Origin: CAVQCJ01 sp963771835
GTDB lineage: Bacteria; Actinomycetota; Actinomycetes; Prado026
Length of the DNA stretch: 64,000 bases
Direction of reading: 5' to 3'
NCBI GenBank assembly: GCA_963771835.1
Contig: CAVYVA010000001.1
Location: 1,240,001 to 1,304,000, forward strand
Under the pieces are notes generated by a model. The model saw nothing but the letters and a program-made list of their open reading frames with translations. It did not search any database and had not been told where the DNA came from. Every line of letters begins with the position of its first letter. Positions within the stretch are counted from its first letter, which is position 1. Below, one piece after another: positions 29,528 through 39,627 of the stretch. The translations under genes and the position numbers were made by a program.

Positions 29528-30500
29528 ATGTCCCTGCTGGAGATGCGCGACCTGTCGGTCACCTACCGGACCGCGGCCGGCCCGGTCGCCGCCGTGCGCG
29601 GCGTGGACCTGTCCGTCGACAGCGGCGAGATCCTCGGCGTCGCCGGCGAGTCCGGCTGCGGCAAGTCGACGCTGGCCGCCACCGTGCTGCGCCTGTCGCC
29701 GGCCAACGCCGAGGTGACCGGCCAGGTGCTGCTCGACGGCGAGGACGTCCTCACGATGAAGTGGGGCGCGCTGCGCGCGGTGCGCTGGGCGCGACGCGTC
29801 GATCGTCTTCCAGGGCGCCCTGCACTCGCTCAACGCCGGTGCGCACCATCGGCGAGCAGATCGCCGAGCCGATCCTGCTGCACGAGAAGGTGTCGCCAGC
29901 GCGAGGCGGACGGCCGGGTGAAGGACCTGCTCGAGCAGGTGGGGCTGCCGCAGCGCCGGGCCAAGGCGTACCCGCACCAGGTCTCCGGCGGCCAGAAGCA
30001 GCGCGTGATGATCGCGATGGCGCTGGCCTGCCGCCCGCGGCTGGTGATCGCGGACGAGCCCACCACCGCGCTGGACGTGATGGTGCAGGCCCAGGTGCTC
30101 GACCTGATCGGCTCGCTCGTTCGCGACCTCGGCGTCGGCATGATGATGATCAGCCACGACCTGTCGGTGCTCGGCGCCACCTGCGACCGCGTCGCGGTGA
30201 TGTACGCGGGCCGGGTGGTCGAGGAAGGGCCGGCCAAGGACCTGTTCGGCGACCCGAGGCACCCGTACAGCGAAGCGCTCGGCGCGGCCTTCCCGACGAT
30301 CGGCGACCTCGCGTCGCGGCGGGCGCCGCGCGGCCTGCCCGGCGACCCGCCGGACCCCCAGCGGCTGCCCCCCGGGCTGCACCTTCCACCTGCGCTGCCC
30401 GGTCGCGCTGCCGAGCTGCTCCACCGGCGACGAGCCGCTGCTGCGGGACGCCGGGCCCGGGCGGGCTGCGGCGTGCGTGCTGGTCGGACGGGACGCGTGA
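29528..30500 (+). CDS. Oligopeptide-type ABC transporter ATPase (OppD-like; four frameshifts as written)
   Basis: First ATPase of the importer, 322 residues when repaired. Walker A is GESGCGKST, the signature is VSGGQKQRV, Walker B LVIADEPTTALD, and the H-loop ISHDLS. The C-terminal OppD extension has the PGDPPDPQRLPPGC and RCPVALPSC cysteine pattern. Extra bases sit near 29791, 29836, 29898 and 30376. It starts at ATG 29528, 8 bp after the OppC-like gene, and overlaps the second ATPase by 4 bp (GTGA). Confidence 0.86.
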
Positions 30501-31514
30501 GCGCGCCGAGCCCGGCTCCGGGCGGACCGGTCGTCGGTGCGGACGTGCCGGCACTGGAGGTCCACGGCCTGGGGGTCACCTTCCGCGGCCGCGGCCAGGC
30601 CCCGGCGCGTGCGGTCGACGGCGTCGACCTGGTCGTCCGGCAGGGCGAGATCCTGGCGCTGGTCGGCGAGTCGGGCTGCGGCAAGACCTCGCTCGCCCGC
30701 GCGATCCTCGGGCTCGTCCCGCCGACGACGGGCACCGTGGTGCACCTGGGCAAGCCGCTGGGCTACGGCGCGCGGGCGCTGCGAGCGTACCGGCGACGGG
30801 TCCAGCTGGTCCTGCAGGACCCGTCCGGCGCGCTGAACCCCCGGCACACCGTGTACGAGGCCGTGGCCGAAGGGCTTGCGCATCCACAAGGTGCGCGGGG
30901 ACGAGCGCGAGCTGGTCGCGCGAGCCCTGTCGCGGGCCGGGCTGCGGCCGCCGGAGCGGTTCTTCCTGCAGTACCCGCACGAGCTCAGCGGCGGCCAGCG
31001 TCAGCGCGTCGTCATCGCCGGGGCGCTGGTGCTGGAGCCCACGCTGATCGTCGCCGACGAGCCGGTCTCGTCGCTGGACGCCTCGGTGCGCGGGGAGATC
31101 CTCGCGCTGCTGCTGCGGCTGCGCGACGAGCTCGGGCTGACCGTCATCGTGGTGACGCACGACCTGGGGCTGGCCTGGAACATCGCCGACCGGATCGCGG
31201 TGATGTACCTGGGCCGGGTCGTCGAGCTCGGCGCCACCGAGGACGTCCTGGAGCGCCCGCAGCACCCGTACACCCGGGCCCTGCTGTCGGTGGTGCCCGA
31301 GATCAAGCACGCGGAGCCGATGGTGCTGGCCGGCGAGCCGCCGGACCCGACCCGGATCCCCGCCGGCTGCCGCTTCCACCCGCGCTGCCCGGCGCTGGCC
31401 TCCGGCGAGGCCGCCCGAGCCGGCGTTGACGACAGCTGCCGCACGGCCGCGCTGCCCATCCTTGCGCCGGTCGAAGGACATCACGCCGCCTGCTGGCTAA
31501 CCGACCTCGGGTAG
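30497..31514 (+). CDS. Oligopeptide-type ABC transporter ATPase (OppF-like; one frameshift as written)
   Basis: Second ATPase, 338 residues when repaired. It has Walker A GESGCGKTSLA, Q-loop VLQDPSGALNPRHTV, signature LSGGQRQRV, Walker B LIVADEPVSSLD, H-loop VTHDLGL and the C-terminal RFHPRCPA segment. One extra T near 30876 separates Walker A from the signature. The heterodimer with the upstream ATPase would power uptake. The stop at 31512-31514 directly abuts the large operator-like palindrome. Confidence 0.87.
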
Positions 31515-31552
31515 TGTCATGCTTACTGACGCGCGAGTCAGTAAGAATGACA
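31515..31552. promoter_or_regulatory. 38-bp near-perfect inverted repeat, probable TetR-type operator
   Basis: The left arm TGTCATGCTTACTGAC (31515-31530) and right arm GTCAGTAAGAATGACA (31537-31552) are reverse complements with a single mismatch in 16 bp, around a 6-bp GCGCGA spacer. The inner 9-bp arms CTTACTGAC/GTCAGTAAG match perfectly. It lies between the importer operon and the FAD oxidoreductase, about 55 bp before that gene's start. Size and symmetry suit a dimer (or two dimers) of a TetR-family repressor, and one is encoded at 35592-36197. A hairpin terminator is the alternative, but no T-run follows. Confidence 0.65.
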
Positions 31553-31607
31553 GCCGGCAAGCATGACAGCCAGTAGGTTCGGCGGCCGCGGACACCGAGG
31601 AGCACGA

Positions 31608-33235
31608 GTGGGCAACGGCTACGACGTCATCGTGGTGGGCGGCGGGCACAACGGGCTGGTCGCGGCCGGCCTGCTGGCCCGCCAGGGCCTGCGCACGGTG
31701 GTGCTGGAACGCCGCGGGATCGTCGGCGGCGCGGCTGTCAGCGAGCACCCGTTCGGGCCCGACTACACCGTCACGTCGCTGTCGTACGTCGTGTCGCTGT
31801 TCCCGCCGTCCCTGGTGCGCGACCTGCAGCTGGACCGGCACGGCTACCACGTCTACCCGCAGGGCCCGTACTTCTCCCCGCAGCGCGACGGGCGCTACCT
31901 GCAGCTGCCGTCCGAGCCGCGCCGCCCGGCGCGAGCAGATCGAGAAGTTCTCCTCCAAGGACGCCGACGCGATCGAGGTCTGGGACCGCCGGCTGGACGA
32001 GATCGGCCGCGTGCTCGGGCCGATGCTCAACGACATCCCGCCGAAGGTGGGGTCGCACCGTCCCGCGGACCTGGCCCGGCAGGCGATGCTGCTGCGCCGG
32101 CTGCGTGGCGTCGACGAGCGCAAGGCCGTCGACATCACCCGGCTGATGACCTCGAGCGTCGCCGACCTGGTCGAGGACCAGTTCGAGTCCGACGCCATGC
32201 GCGGCGTGCTCGCCGTCTCCGGGGTCATCGGCACCTGGGCCGGACCGCGGTCCGCCGGCACGGCGTACGTGATGCTGCACCACCACATCGGCGACATCGG
32301 CGACGGGCAGACCGGCGCCTGGGGCTTCCCGCGCGGCGGCATGGGCGCGGTCACCGAGGCGCTGGCCGGCGCGGCCCGGTCCTTCGGCGCCGAGATCCGG
32401 ACCGAGGCCCCGGTGGCCAGCATCACCACCAAGGCCGGCGCGGTCACCGGCGTCGTGCTCGAGTCCGGCGAGGAGCTGACCGCGCCGACCGTCGTCACCA
32501 CCGCGCACCCGCAGATCTCGTTCCTGCGGCTGCTGGACCGCCGCGACCTGCCGGCCGACTTCGTCGAGGAGATCGAGACCTGGAAGAGCCGCAGCGGCAC
32601 GGTCAAGGTGAACGTCGCGGTCGACCGGCTGCCCGAGTTCACCAGCCGGCCCGGGTTCGACCCGCAGGTGCACGGCGGCACGATCGTGCTGGCCGAGTCG
32701 CTGGACGACATCGAGGGCGCGTTCCAGGAGGCCGTCGCGGGCCGGCCGGCCACGCTCCCGTTCGCCGACGTCTGCATCCCCAGCGTCTTCGACGACAGCC
32801 TCGCGCCGCCCGGGCAGCACATCGTGTCGATGTTCACGCAGTGGGTGCCGCACACCTGGAGCGCGCAGCCGCACGCGGCCGAGCTCGAGGCGTACGCGGA
32901 CCGGGTCGTGGCCCGGATGGACGCCGTCGCGCCCGGCTTCGCCGACTCCGTGCTGCACCGCCAGGTGATCGGCCCGCACGAGATGGAGCACGAGTACGGC
33001 CTGGTCGGCGGCAACATCTTCCACGGCGAGCTCACGGTCGGGCAGATGTTCCACGCGCGCCCGGCCGCCGGCTACGCGGACCTGCGCACGCCGGTGCGCG
33101 GGCTGTACCAGGCGGGCTCGGCCACGCACGGCGGCGGCGGCGTCACCGGCGTGCCCGGCCGCAACGTCGTCCGCCAGGTGCTCGCCGACCGCCGGCGGTC
33201 CGCCGTCGCGCAACCGCCTGCGACTGGGAGGTTGA
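31608..33235 (+). CDS. NAD(P)/FAD-dependent oxidoreductase, CrtI/PYROXD2 type (two frameshifts as written)
   Basis: A flavoprotein of 541 residues when repaired. It has an N-terminal dinucleotide fold GYDVIVVGGGHNGLVAAGLLA, GIVGGAAVSEHPFGPDYTVT, the central MLHHHIGDIGDGQTGAWGFPRGGMGAV, and a C-terminal LYQAGSATHGGGGVTGVPGRN FAD signature. Extra bases near 31931 and 33201 shift the frame. The repaired tail ends RNRLRLGG at 33235. The GTG at 31608 with an upstream GAGGAG is preferred over ATG 31563, which lies next to the operator. Likely oxidises the imported compound or an intermediate. No carotenoid genes are near. Confidence 0.82.
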
Positions 33236-33236
33236 G

Positions 33237-34377
33237 GTGGGTCGGCTGCAGGCCGCGCTCCCGCGCGAGCACTACGTCTCCCCGCAGGCGTACGGGGTCG
33301 AGCGCGAGCAGGTGCTGTGCCGGTCGTGGACCTGCGCCGGCCGGCTGACCGAGCTCGGGCTGCGCGAGCCGGGACGGCTCGCCGTGGTCGACGTGCTCGG
33401 CGAGTCGGTGCTGCTCACGGTGGACAAGGCCGGCGCCCTGCACGGGCACTTCAACGTGTGCCGGCACCGTGGCTCGCAGGTCGTCCCGGTCGACCCGGCC
33501 GGTCCGCCGCCGGCGCCGTGCCGGGCGTTCGCACTGCGCTGCCCGTACCACTCGTGGACCTACGACCTGGACGGCTCGCTGCGGTTCGCGCCGCACACCG
33601 AGGACGTCGACGACTTCGAGCCGTCCGCGTTCGGGCTGCACCCGGTGCTGGTGGACACCTGGGGCGGGTTCGTCTGGGTGAACCTGGACGCGGCCGCGTC
33701 GCGCACGCTCGCCGACGAGCTCGGACCGGTGCCGGAGCGGATCCGTCGCTACCCGCTGGACTCGCTCGTCGTCGGCCGGCAGCTGGTCTACGAGGTCGCC
33801 GCCAACTGGAAGCTGGTCGCCGAGAACTACAACGAGTGCTACCACTGCGGTCCCGTGCACCCCGAGCTGGTGCAGCTCGTGCCGGCGTTCGGCCGCGGCG
33901 GGTCCGACCTGGACTGGGACGTCGGGCGTGCCGCACCGCGAGGGCGCCTGGACGTTCACGTTCTCCGGCACGTCGGACCGAGCCTGCTTCCCGGGCCTGG
34001 ACGCCGACGAGCAGGTGCGGCACAAGGGTGAGCTGGTGTACCCGAACCTGCTGCTGTCGCTGTCCGCCGAGCACGTCGCGGCGTTCCGGCTCGAGCCGCT
34101 GGCCGTCGACCGCACCCGGATCGTCTGCGACGTGCTGTTCGCGCCGGACGAGGTGGCGAAGGAGACGTTCGACCCGGCCGACGCCGCCGACTTCTGGGAC
34201 CTGGTGAACCGGCAGGACTGGGCGATCTGCGAGTCGGTGCAGCGCGGCATGTCCTCGCGGGCGTACCGGCAGGGCTGGTACGCCCCGATGGAGGACGCTT
34301 CGCTGGACATCCGCCGCTGGCTGCTGCCGAAGCTGGGCCGGACGGTCGACGACGACACAGCCGGTGGCGGCGCGTGA
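33237..34377 (+). CDS. Rieske non-heme iron oxygenase alpha subunit, GbcA-like (one frameshift as written)
   Basis: 379 residues when repaired. The N-terminal Rieske centre has C75-R-H77 (NVCRHRGS) and C102-P-Y-H105 (RCPYHSW). The mononuclear iron is set by H203 and H208 in AENYNECYHCGPVHPEL plus a later Asp. The NECYHC..HPEL form is the one found in N-demethylating oxygenases such as glycine-betaine monooxygenase GbcA, rather than in benzene/naphthalene dioxygenases. One extra G near 33926 shifts the frame. GGGAGG precedes the GTG at 33237. No ferredoxin reductase partner is encoded in the window. Confidence 0.85.
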
Positions 34378-35546
34378 TGGCCGAGACGTTCGAGTACGCC
34401 GTCGTCGGGCTCGGCGGCCTGGGCAGCGCCACCGCCTGGCAGCTGGCCCGGCGCGGCGAGCGCGTGCTCGGGCTGGAGCGGTTCGAGCTGGGGCACGAGC
34501 GGGGTGCCTCGCACGACTCGTCGCGGATCATCCGGCACAGCTACCACCGGCCGGACTACGTACGGCTGACCTTCGAGACCTACCGCGACTGGGCCGAGCT
34601 GGAGGCCGAGACCGGCGAGCGGTTCGTCACCGTCACCGGTGGCATCGACCTGTTCCCGCCCGATGCGGCGATCCCGGCCGTCGACTACACCGCGTCGATG
34701 GACGAGGTCGGCGTCCCGTACGAGGTCCTGGACCGGGCCGCGGTCGCGGACCGGTGGCCGCAGATCGTGCTCCCCGACGGCACCGTGACCGTCTACCAGC
34801 AGAGCACCGGCATCGTGCCGGCCGCGCGGGGAACGGCAGCGATGCAGCGACAGGCGCAGGTGCACGGCGCCGTCCTGCGGGACCGCTCGCCCGTCACCGC
34901 GGTACGCGACCTCGGCAGCGCAGGGCTCGAGGTCGAGGCCGGCGGGACGACCTACCGGGTCCGGCGGCTCGTCGTCACCGCCGACGCCTGGGCCAACGAC
35001 GTGCTGGCGCACCTGGGCCGGACCGTGCCGCTGACCGTGACCCAGGAGCAGGTCACGTACTTCCGGCCGCCGGACCCGCAGCGGTTCGCCGACGACCGGT
35101 TCCCGGTGTGGATCTGGATGGACGACCCGTCGTTCTACGGCTTCCCGCTGTTCGGCGAGCCCACGGTCAAGGCCGCGCAGGACTGCGGCGGTCCGGAGGT
35201 GACCGGCGACGGGCGCTCGTTCGACCCGGACCCGGCGCGGGTGGCGCTGCTGGCCGAGTTCATGGCCAGGACCTTCCCCGGCTCCGGACCGGTGGACCGG
35301 TCCAAGACCTGCCTGTACACGCTGACCCCGGACCGCGACTTCGTGCTCGGCGCGATGCCCGAGCACCCGTCGGTGGTCGTCGGGCTGGGCGCCGCCCACG
35401 GTTTCAAGTTCGCCCCGATGTTCGGCCGGCTGCTCGCCGACCTCGCCGTCACCGGCGCCGCCGGGACCACGGTCGACCTGACCCCGTTCCGGCTGGACCG
35501 GCCGGCGCTGACCGACGCGGACCACCCGGTCAGCTGGCTGGTGTAG
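34377..35546 (+). CDS. Monomeric sarcosine oxidase / N-methyl-tryptophan oxidase family
   Basis: This intact 389-residue flavoprotein oxidises N-methyl amino acids to the free amine, formaldehyde and hydrogen peroxide. It has the FAD fold FEYAVVGLGGLGSATAWQLARRG, the ERFELGHERGASHDSSRIIRHSY block, and KTCLYTLTPDRDFVLG, whose cysteine matches the covalent flavin link of the family, followed by GLGAAHGFKFAP. The start ATG shares one base with the Rieske stop. A demethylase next to an N-methyl oxidase suggests stepwise removal of methyl groups. The exact substrate (sarcosine, N-methyl-Trp, pipecolate) cannot be read. Confidence 0.85.
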   Translation: MAETFEYAVVGLGGLGSATAWQLARRGERVLGLERFELGHERGASHDSSRIIRHSYHRPDYVRLTFETYRDWAELEAETGERFVTVTGGIDLFPPDAAIPAVDYTASMDEVGVPYEVLDRAAVADRWPQIVLPDGTVTVYQQSTGIVPAARGTAAMQRQAQVHGAVLRDRSPVTAVRDLGSAGLEVEAGGTTYRVRRLVVTADAWANDVLAHLGRTVPLTVTQEQVTYFRPPDPQRFADDRFPVWIWMDDPSFYGFPLFGEPTVKAAQDCGGPEVTGDGRSFDPDPARVALLAEFMARTFPGSGPVDRSKTCLYTLTPDRDFVLGAMPEHPSVVVGLGAAHGFKFAPMFGRLLADLAVTGAAGTTVDLTPFRLDRPALTDADHPVSWLV

Positions 35547-35591
35547 CCGATGACCACGAAGCCGACGACCACGAAGCCACGACAGACCGCG

Positions 35592-36197
35592 TCAGCCGAG
35601 CGTCCCGGCGGCCAGCCCGAGCTCGCACTCGGCCAGCTGCGCGACCCAGCCGGACATCTGCCCGCGGGTCAGCACGCCGCGGTGCACTGTCACCTGGATC
35701 GCCAGCCCGTCGATGAGCGCGGTGATGCGCCAGGCCGCGCCCTGCGGGTCGGCGCAGGTGAACTCGCCGGTCCCGACCCCGTCCTCGATGACGCCGGCGA
35801 CCGTCTCCTTCCAGCGCAGGTCCAGCTTGCGCGAGACAGTGCGCAGCTCGGGGCTGCGCAACGCCGCGGCCCAGGCGTCCACCCACAGCGTCCAGCCCGG
35901 CGGCGTGGACCCGCTCGGCGAGTACAGCTTGAGCACCGCGCGCAGCCGCTGGGTGGCCGAGCCGTGCCCGTGCACGGCCTTGTCCAGCCGGACCAGGTCG
36001 CGTTCGGCGGCGTACGCGAACGCCTCCGCGAGCAGCCGGTCCTTGGTCTCGAAGTGGTAGAAGACCAGCGCCGGCGAGATGCCCAGCGCCGCAGCGACGT
36101 CGGCGACCCTGGTCTGGGCCAGGCCGCTGCGCTGCACCTCGACGACGGTCGCCGCGAGGATCTCCTCGCGGCGCACCTCCACGCTCCTGCGGGCCAC
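35592..36197 (-). CDS. TetR/AcrR-family transcriptional regulator (BetI-like)
   Basis: The 201-residue protein has an N-terminal helix-turn-helix of TetR type: RREEILAATVVEVQRSGLAQTRVADVAAALGISPALVFYHFETKDRLLAEAF (quoted as sense, residues 9-60; core GISPALVFYHF). The C-terminal domain, with WVDAWAAALRSPELR and LIDGLAIQVTVHRG, resembles the BetI-type ligand-binding domain. The GTG start at 36197 is only 41 bp from the divergent second Rieske gene. The 38-bp palindrome at 31515-31552 is the best candidate binding site in the window. No copy is visible in its own promoter gap. Confidence 0.85.
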   Translation of the reverse strand: MARRSVEVRREEILAATVVEVQRSGLAQTRVADVAAALGISPALVFYHFETKDRLLAEAFAYAAERDLVRLDKAVHGHGSATQRLRAVLKLYSPSGSTPPGWTLWVDAWAAALRSPELRTVSRKLDLRWKETVAGVIEDGVGTGEFTCADPQGAAWRITALIDGLAIQVTVHRGVLTRGQMSGWVAQLAECELGLAAGTLG

Positions 36198-36238
36198 GCC
36201 CGGACCCTACTGTCCCGCCGCCCGGTGAGGGGAAACCT

Positions 36239-37436
36239 GTGACCACGAGCCCGACGACCGAGTTCCGGACCGCGTCCGCGCCGCTGGACCCGGCCGAGCT
36301 GGACCGCGCCCTGCGTCCGTTCGGCCAGTCCACGATGCTGCCGGCCGCCGCGTACACCGACCCCGCGGTGCTCGCCTGGGAGCGACGGCACTTCTTCGCG
36401 GACAGCTGGCCGTGCCTGGGGCGGGTCGACGACCTGGCGAAGGACGCGGCCGGAAGTCCGCTGAGCCAGCGCGCGCTCAACCTCGGCGACATCCCGGTGC
36501 TGCTGACGTTCGAGGCGGACGCGCAGGCCGTCGACGCCACGACCGTGCGGGCGTTCGCCAACACCTGCCGGCACCGGGGGCACGAGCTGCTGCCCGAGGG
36601 CGGCACCGGCAGCCGTCGCGCGCTGACCTGCCCGTACCACGCCTGGTCGTACGACCTCGCCGGTCACGCCATCGCCTCCCCGGGCTTCGACACGGTGCCG
36701 ACGTTCGACCGGTCCGAGTACGGGCTCGTCGAGCTGCCGTCGCCGGGTCTGGCACGGGTGGGTGTTCGTCAACGCCACCGCGCGGGCCGGCTCGTTCGAG
36801 CAGCACGTCGGCGAGCTGGACGGGCTGGTCGCGCCGTACGCGCCGGAACGGCTCGTCCTCGGTGCCCGGCACACGTACGAGATCGCGGCCAACTGGAAGA
36901 TCGTCTGCGAGAACTACCACGAGTGCTACCACTGCCCGATGATCCACCCCGAGCTGTGCCAGGTCTCGCCGCCGACCTCGGGCGCGAACTACGACCTGCC
37001 GGGCGCCTGGGTCGGCGGGGCGATGGACCTGGCCGACGACGCGGTGACGATGTCGCTGACCGGCGCGTCCGACGGGCTCTTCCTCGAGGGCGTCGACCCG
37101 CGCAAGGTGCTGTACCTCGGGCTGTTCCCGAACCTGCTGCTCTCGCTGCACCCGGACTACGTGATGACGCACCGGATGCTCCCGCTGGCCCCGGACCGCA
37201 CCTGGATCGAGTGCTCGTGGTTCTTCCCGTCGGAGTCGGTGGACCCGTCGTACGCGGTCGACTTCTGGGACCTGACGAACAAGCAGGACTTCGGCGCCTG
37301 CGAGTCGGTGCAGCGCGGGCTCACCTCGCCGCACTTCAAGCCGGGCCCGTTCGCGCCCAACGAGGACGCCGTGCACCGGTGGGTCAGCCTGGTCGGCCGC
37401 GCCTACCGCGGCGTCCCGCCGCACCAGCCGGCCTGA
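36239..37436 (+). CDS. Second Rieske oxygenase alpha subunit, GbcA-like (one frameshift as written)
   Basis: 398 residues when repaired. The Rieske ligands are C110/H112 (NTCRHRGHELL) and C131/H134 (TCPYHAWSYDL). The iron site lies in CENYHECYHCPMIHPELC. It is clearly paralogous to the Rieske gene at 33237-34377 but differs through much of the C-terminal half. One extra base near 36748 shifts the frame before WHGWVFVNAT. The GTG at 36239 follows GAGGGGAAACCT. It may act on a different methylation state of the substrate, or form a mixed oligomer with the first alpha subunit. Confidence 0.84.
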
Positions 37437-37449
37437 CCGCCCGCGCGGG

Positions 37450-38532
37450 TCAGAGGCGACCGTGACCGCGGAGCAGGCCCACGAGCTCGTCGGCCGGCAG
37501 GCCCTCGCGGGTGTTGCCGGCCCGCCCCTGGACGGTCGGTGAGCCGAGCAGCGCGTTGAGGACCGACTCCTCGCTCGCGTCGACGACGGCCTCGAAGAAC
37601 GGGTCCAGGTCCCAGGCCGTCAGCGGGGTCGGGCCGTGCGGCCGGCCGCGGCGGTCGGCCCGGATCCCGGTCGCGCAGGCCAGGAAGATCTCGCCGCTGC
37701 CGTGGTGCGCGGTCGACCCCGCCCTGGCCAGCCCGAGCCCGACCCGGCGAGCCAGCCGGGCACACGCGGCGGCGTCCAGCGGGGCGTCGGTGACGACGAC
37801 GCCGATGCACGACCCGGCCGGTCCGGGCGGCGGGGCGTACGGGTCCGGCGGCAGCAGCCGGCCGACCGGCACGCCGTCGACAGTGAGACGGCTCCGCTCA
37901 CCGAAGTTGGCCATGAGCAGCACCCCGAGCGTGTGCCCGGTGGGCAGCACCCGCGAGGCCGTCCCGATCCCGCCCTTGAACCCCAGGCAGGACATCCCGG
38001 TGCCGCTGCCGACCGAGCCCTCCGCGGGGGCCAGCAACGACCCCACGGAGTCGCGCGCGGCCTGCCACGCGGTGCGGACGTCGACCGCGGTCACCTGCAT
38101 GCGGCGCACGTCGGACAGGAACGAGTCGTCGCACTCCGCCACGACCGGGATCGCGACGTCCTCGCCGATCAGCGGCTGGGTCTCCTGCAGCAGCTCGCAC
38201 GCGGCGTCGTAGACCCGGCCCAGCTGCATGGTGGAGGTCAGGAAGACCGGCGTCTCGAGCAGACCCCACTCGGCCGCCGCGAGGAACCCGGTGCACTCCC
38301 CCGCACCGTTGAGGACCGCGCCGCCGGCCGGCACCGGACGCTCGAACGCGTCGTCGGCCGGCAGCAGCACCGTCACCCCGGTCCTGGCCACGCCCCGCCC
38401 CTGCGGCGGGTCGGGCTCGTCCCGCCAGACGGTGGCGTGCCCGAGGCCTACCCCCGGCACGTCGAGGACGGAGTTCGTGGCGCCGGTCGGCAGGGTCCCG
38501 ATCCTGATGCCAAGGTCAGCAGCGCGCGGCAT
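37450..38532 (-). CDS. P1-family peptidase (DmpA / L-aminopeptidase-like)
   Basis: A self-cleaving N-terminal-nucleophile peptidase. The 360-residue protein has SVLDVPGVGLGHATV, the ECTGFLAAAEWGLLETPVFLTSTM segment (core ETPVFLTST), SGTGMSCLGFKGGIGTASRV and the strand preceding the nucleophile, GSCIGVVVTDAPLD. The family removes N-terminal D-, L- or beta-amino acids from small peptides. ATG 38532 is chosen; an in-frame ATG at 38541 is possible. It lies head-to-head with the deacetylase-like gene with at most 19 bp between them. Confidence 0.84.
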   Translation of the reverse strand: MPRAADLGIRIGTLPTGATNSVLDVPGVGLGHATVWRDEPDPPQGRGVARTGVTVLLPADDAFERPVPAGGAVLNGAGECTGFLAAAEWGLLETPVFLTSTMQLGRVYDAACELLQETQPLIGEDVAIPVVAECDDSFLSDVRRMQVTAVDVRTAWQAARDSVGSLLAPAEGSVGSGTGMSCLGFKGGIGTASRVLPTGHTLGVLLMANFGERSRLTVDGVPVGRLLPPDPYAPPPGPAGSCIGVVVTDAPLDAAACARLARRVGLGLARAGSTAHHGSGEIFLACATGIRADRRGRPHGPTPLTAWDLDPFFEAVVDASEESVLNALLGSPTVQGRAGNTREGLPADELVGLLRGHGRL

Positions 38533-38551
38533 GGGTGGCATCCTGCCGTAC

Positions 38552-39627
38552 ATGTCTGCCCTGCCCGGTGTCCCGCTGGTGTGGTCGCCGGACTGCGTCC
38601 GGCACGACCCGGCCGCCGAGATCTGGGTCGGTGTGCGCACGGTGGGCACCGAGGTCGCCGCCAGAGCGACGACGATCCGCGAGGCGCTGCTGGCCTCCGG
38701 GGCCCCGCTGGTGCTCGCGACGCCGCACGACGACGCGGTCCTGGACCAGGTCCACGACCGCGCGCTGCTCGAGCACCTGCGCACGGTGCACGACGACTGG
38801 GTGGCGGCGGGCTACCCGGACGACCCGGGGCAGGACCGGGTCGTCCCGTACGTCTTCCCGACCGAGGGACTGCTCGCCGGCCTGCCGCTGCGCTCCCCCA
38901 CCGCCGTGCACGCCAGGGCCGGCCGCTTCTGCTACGACACGATGACGCTCGTCGGCCCGGGCACGTGGGAGGCCGCCCGCGGCTCGGTCGACGCGGCGCT
39001 GACCGCGGTCGACCAGGTGACGACCGGAGCGCACCGCACCGCGTACGCCCTGTGCCGGCCGCCCGGGCACCACGCCGGCCGGGACTCCTTCGGCGGCTCC
39101 TGCTACCTGAACAACGCGGCGGTGGCCGCCCAGGCGCTGCGCGCCGCCGGGCACGAGCGGGTCGCGGTGGTGGACCTGGACGCGCACCACGGCAACGGAA
39201 CCCAGGCGCTCTTCTACGACCGCGCCGACGTCTTCTACGGGTCGGCGCACGTCGACCCCGGTGCCGGCTGGTTCCCGCACTACGTGGGGTTCGCCGACGA
39301 GACCGGTTCGGGCGCCGGTGCCGGCAACAACCTGAACGTGCCGCTGGCGCCGGGCACCGGCGACGACGGGTGGCTGGTCGGCGTGGACCGGATCGCCTCC
39401 GCCGTCTCGGCGCACGGCACCACGCGCGCTGGTCGTCTCGCTCGGTGTGGACGCTGCCGCCGACGACCCGGAGAGCCCGCTGCAGGTCACCGCGGACGGG
39501 TACCGCGAGGCCGGCCGGATGCTCGCGGCGCCTGGGGCTGCCCACCGTGGCCGTCCAGGAGGGCGGCTACCACCTGCCCACCCTCGGCGCGCTCGTCGTG
39601 GCCACCTTGACGGGGCTGGCCGGATAG
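38552..39627 (+). CDS. Histone-deacetylase-family amidohydrolase (two frameshifts as written)
   Basis: A zinc-dependent deacetylase fold, 357 residues when repaired. It shows LVWSPDCVRHDP, ALCRPPGHHAGRD with the catalytic histidine pair, VAVVDLDAHHGNGTQ with zinc ligands D and H, FYGSAHVDPGAGWFPH, and a late QEGGYHLPTLG containing the active-site tyrosine loop. Bacterial members deacetylate acetylpolyamines, acetoin-type or small acetamides. Extra bases near 39425 and 39531 shift the frame. No ribosome site is visible before the ATG at 38552, suggesting a leaderless message. Confidence 0.84.
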
